Assembly (NCBI RefSeq): GCF_027257935.1
Contig: NZ_JANZKW010000003.1
Location: forward strand, 62,001 to 126,000
Source of the DNA: Chitinimonas sp. BJYL2
Lineage (GTDB): Bacteria > Pseudomonadota > Gammaproteobacteria > Burkholderiales > Chitinimonadaceae
Length of the DNA: 64,000 bases
Reading direction: 5' to 3'
Below the pieces are notes generated by a model. It ran no database searches. It was not told the DNA's origin and was given only the letters and a program-made list of their open reading frames with translations. Numbering within the stretch: the stretch's first letter is position 1; each line of letters begins with the position of its first letter. Below, piece by piece: positions 62,326-64,000 of this stretch. Position numbers and translations under genes: made by a program.

Positions 62326-64000
62326 CCCGGTAGTTTGTTGCTGCCGGTTACCGCAGGTATGGCAGCGCTGGGTACGCCTGCCGGGGCGGGGCGGGCACCC
62401 GCATCCCCCATCAGGTAGAAACTCGCCCAGAAGAACGGATGCGGGTATTTCTTCATGGTGGCCAGTTGCGCCTGCCGCAGCGCTTCACGCTTGTCGTGAG
62501 TGCGGAAAGCCGCATAGAACTGCGTCATCAGCTCGGCGGTGGCGGCATCGTCTACTTCCCATAGGCTCGATACCACCGTGCGTGCGCCTGCATACACGAA
62601 TCCCCGCATCAGGCCGATCAGCTCATCGCCCTGGCGCACCTTGGACAGGCCGGTTTCGCACGCGGACAGCGTGACCAGATCGGCGTCGAGTTCGAGATTG
62701 TAGAGATCATCCACCGTGACCCGCCCGTCCAGTGCTGCGCCCTTGGCAAAGTACAGAGCCGAGCCCAGCGGTTTGTCGGGATTGAACTTGCCATGCGAGG
62801 CGATATGCAGATAGCGATACTTCTGCGCTTCGCTGGTGAAGGCGGCCTTGGTGGCCTCGGCGCCGATATAGACCTTGGCACCGGGCAGGCTGGCGGCGAT
62901 GAGCTGGACTTCCTTCTCGGCATTGGGAAGCGCCAGACTGCGGTCGCCTAGATCCGGGTTGCCGAACAGCAGCACCTGCTGCCCATCGGTCAGCGGTCCA
63001 CTGCTGCCGCGTTTCATCAGCGCCAGCAGGCTGGCATTCGGCAGCACGCGCAAAGCCTGGCGCTCGATCAGGTGCTGGCTGCCGCTGTGCAGGGCGCCGA
63101 AGGGCAGGTAGTGCAGCCCGGCATGCGGAATGATCAGCAGCGGGCGCGCCCCGATGTCGGCTTCGAGCGGCTTGATCAGCTGGTCGTAGAGTGCCCGGGC
63201 TTCGCCGAATGCGGCATCGCTGCGGGTTTCAATGGCGTTGCGCAAGGCGGCGATGCGCGCGTCGAGTCCGCCGGCCTCAAGCGTATGCACGCGCAGCCCG
63301 GCTTGATCGAGCACAAAGGCAAACAGCTTGCCGTTGCCGGCGAAGTATTCGATGGCGACCTCGTTCGGGTCGAGCAGAGACTGGATTTCCTTGATCGGCA
63401 TGGCCGATACGGTGACCAGCGCGGCAGCATCGGGGTGGGTGTCGCGCAGCTCCTGCTTGAGGCGGATGGCCAGCGAGCGTGAACCGCTGCGGCTCGGGTC
63501 GGCACTCGATTGCACTTGCGCGGCCAGTTCGGCCTGCTCCAAGCCTTTCATGAACTCGCTGATCGGTTTGCCTGCCGCCTTGGCGCGTGTGCCGAAAGTG
63601 GATTTGGTCGCAAGCAGATCCACCAGCGAACGCGATTTCGCGCGCTCGGCGTAATCGAACGCGGCCTCGGTGCGACCGAGCTGATTGGCCACCGTGATGA
63701 TGTGGGCGTACACCGCCTGCTTGTCGCCCACAAAGCCGATCTTGTTGGCCTCGGTATTGATGCTGGCGCGTTGCTGCTCGAATACGGTGATGGCGCGTGC
63801 GTAGAAATCGAAGGCCGCTTCGGGCTGTTTGTCGATTTCGGCCAGGCGGCCACGGTCGAACAGGATCAGCCAGTAGATCTCGCCGTTATCGGCGGTTTCT
63901 GCTGTGGCCAGTAGTTTGTCGAGCCCGCTGCGGGCTTCGTCGGTGAGCCCGAGTTCGAACGCTGCCTTGTGGAGCATGTAGGCGCGCGGCAGGGCACGCC
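62322..64000 (-). CDS. TPR-CHAT domain protein, partial
   Basis: The C-terminal 558 or so residues of a larger protein; the frame is still open at the right edge, so the N-terminus (probably more TPRs) is missing. TPR-like helices occur at the visible start (AAFELGLTDEARSGLDKLLA, AAFDYAERAKSRSLVDLLAT), then a caspase-like CHAT domain (about 190-540 from the first visible Met). The catalytic dyad is H395 (HIASHGKFN) and C440 (VTLSACETGLS), followed by GLMRGFVYAGARTVVSSLWEVDD. CHAT proteases act in signalling, development or phage defence in bacteria; nothing visible picks one. Confidence 0.9.
   Translation of the reverse strand, partial: RALPRAYMLHKAAFELGLTDEARSGLDKLLATAETADNGEIYWLILFDRGRLAEIDKQPEAAFDFYARAITVFEQQRASINTEANKIGFVGDKQAVYAHIITVANQLGRTEAAFDYAERAKSRSLVDLLATKSTFGTRAKAAGKPISEFMKGLEQAELAAQVQSSADPSRSGSRSLAIRLKQELRDTHPDAAALVTVSAMPIKEIQSLLDPNEVAIEYFAGNGKLFAFVLDQAGLRVHTLEAGGLDARIAALRNAIETRSDAAFGEARALYDQLIKPLEADIGARPLLIIPHAGLHYLPFGALHSGSQHLIERQALRVLPNASLLALMKRGSSGPLTDGQQVLLFGNPDLGDRSLALPNAEKEVQLIAASLPGAKVYIGAEATKAAFTSEAQKYRYLHIASHGKFNPDKPLGSALYFAKGAALDGRVTVDDLYNLELDADLVTLSACETGLSKVRQGDELIGLMRGFVYAGARTVVSSLWEVDDAATAELMTQFYAAFRTHDKREALRQAQLATMKKYPHPFFWASFYLMGDAGARPAPAGVPSAAIPAVTGSNKLPG

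Overview
The window is a 64 kb piece of a GC-rich, Gram-negative chromosome. It carries LPS genes (kdsB, lpxK, lptF, lptG), the BAM component bamD, a TonB-dependent receptor, lgt, Fe-superoxide dismutase and a Zur/ZnuABC zinc locus. Gene orders such as exbB-exbD-lpxK-Trm112-kdsB, tesA/ybbA, pepA/lptFG, bamD/rluD/pgeF and a CbiB/CobD-family protein next to sodB fit a betaproteobacterium, probably of the Neisseriales. The genus is not established from sequence alone. I see no insertion sequence, prophage, integrase or CRISPR array. Both ends cut genes: kdsB on the left and a CHAT-domain gene on the right.

Layout. 1-2.6 kb (minus): ExbB/ExbD energiser and LPS core/lipid A genes. 2.6-3.0 kb: gene-free spacer with DnaA-box-like sites. 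3.0-9.65 kb: xseA, a Nudix hydrolase with a periplasmic solute-binding-like protein, and recG-trmO-DUF2520. 9.9-16.8 kb: a DUF4124/glutaredoxin-like protein, xthA, and the ybbA-ybbP-type ABC genes divergent from tesA. 17-20.6 kb: an AraC-type regulator (probably a leaderless mRNA), a sterol-desaturase-family enzyme, a small membrane protein and a GAF protein. 20.7-26.6 kb: lgt, ilvD, an unrecognised lower-GC gene with an internal duplication, an alkyltransferase-like protein and small proteins. 26.6-34.6 kb: lptG-lptF divergent from pepA, then holC, an Ala/Pro-rich protein, proS and a lytic transglycosylase. 34.7-41.1 kb: a TetR regulator divergent from a 1,879-residue alpha-2-macroglobulin with a thioester motif. 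41.2-45.1 kb: a lipoprotein, a Crp/Fnr regulator, a glycine-zipper protein, PepSY and a two-component pair. 45.2-45.7 kb: a tRNA operon, Ala-Glu-Ala-Glu. 45.8-48.3 kb: bamD divergent from rluD-pgeF.

48.4-54.8 kb is one long minus-strand block that reads as a zinc-limitation operon. It opens with a palindrome resembling a Zur box, then zur, a 38-codon membrane mini-protein translationally coupled on both sides, znuC, znuB, znuA, a LolD/MacB-like ATPase-permease pair with His-rich loops, a small secreted protein, a DUF3299 protein and a zinc-ribbon protein. A bidirectional terminator closes the block. It resembles the Zur-controlled ABC/DUF3299 cluster of Pseudomonas joined to znu, and is the most system-like part of the window. 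54.8-64 kb: a small membrane protein, a nitronate-monooxygenase-family enzyme, a TonB receptor with an orphan solute-binding-like protein, a DnaQ-fold exonuclease, sodB, a CbiB-family protein and a TPR-CHAT protein.

Leading candidates for novelty are the extended zinc operon with its coupled mini-protein, the leucyl aminopeptidase with a histone-H1-like tail, and the unrecognised duplicated gene at 23.6-25.1 kb.
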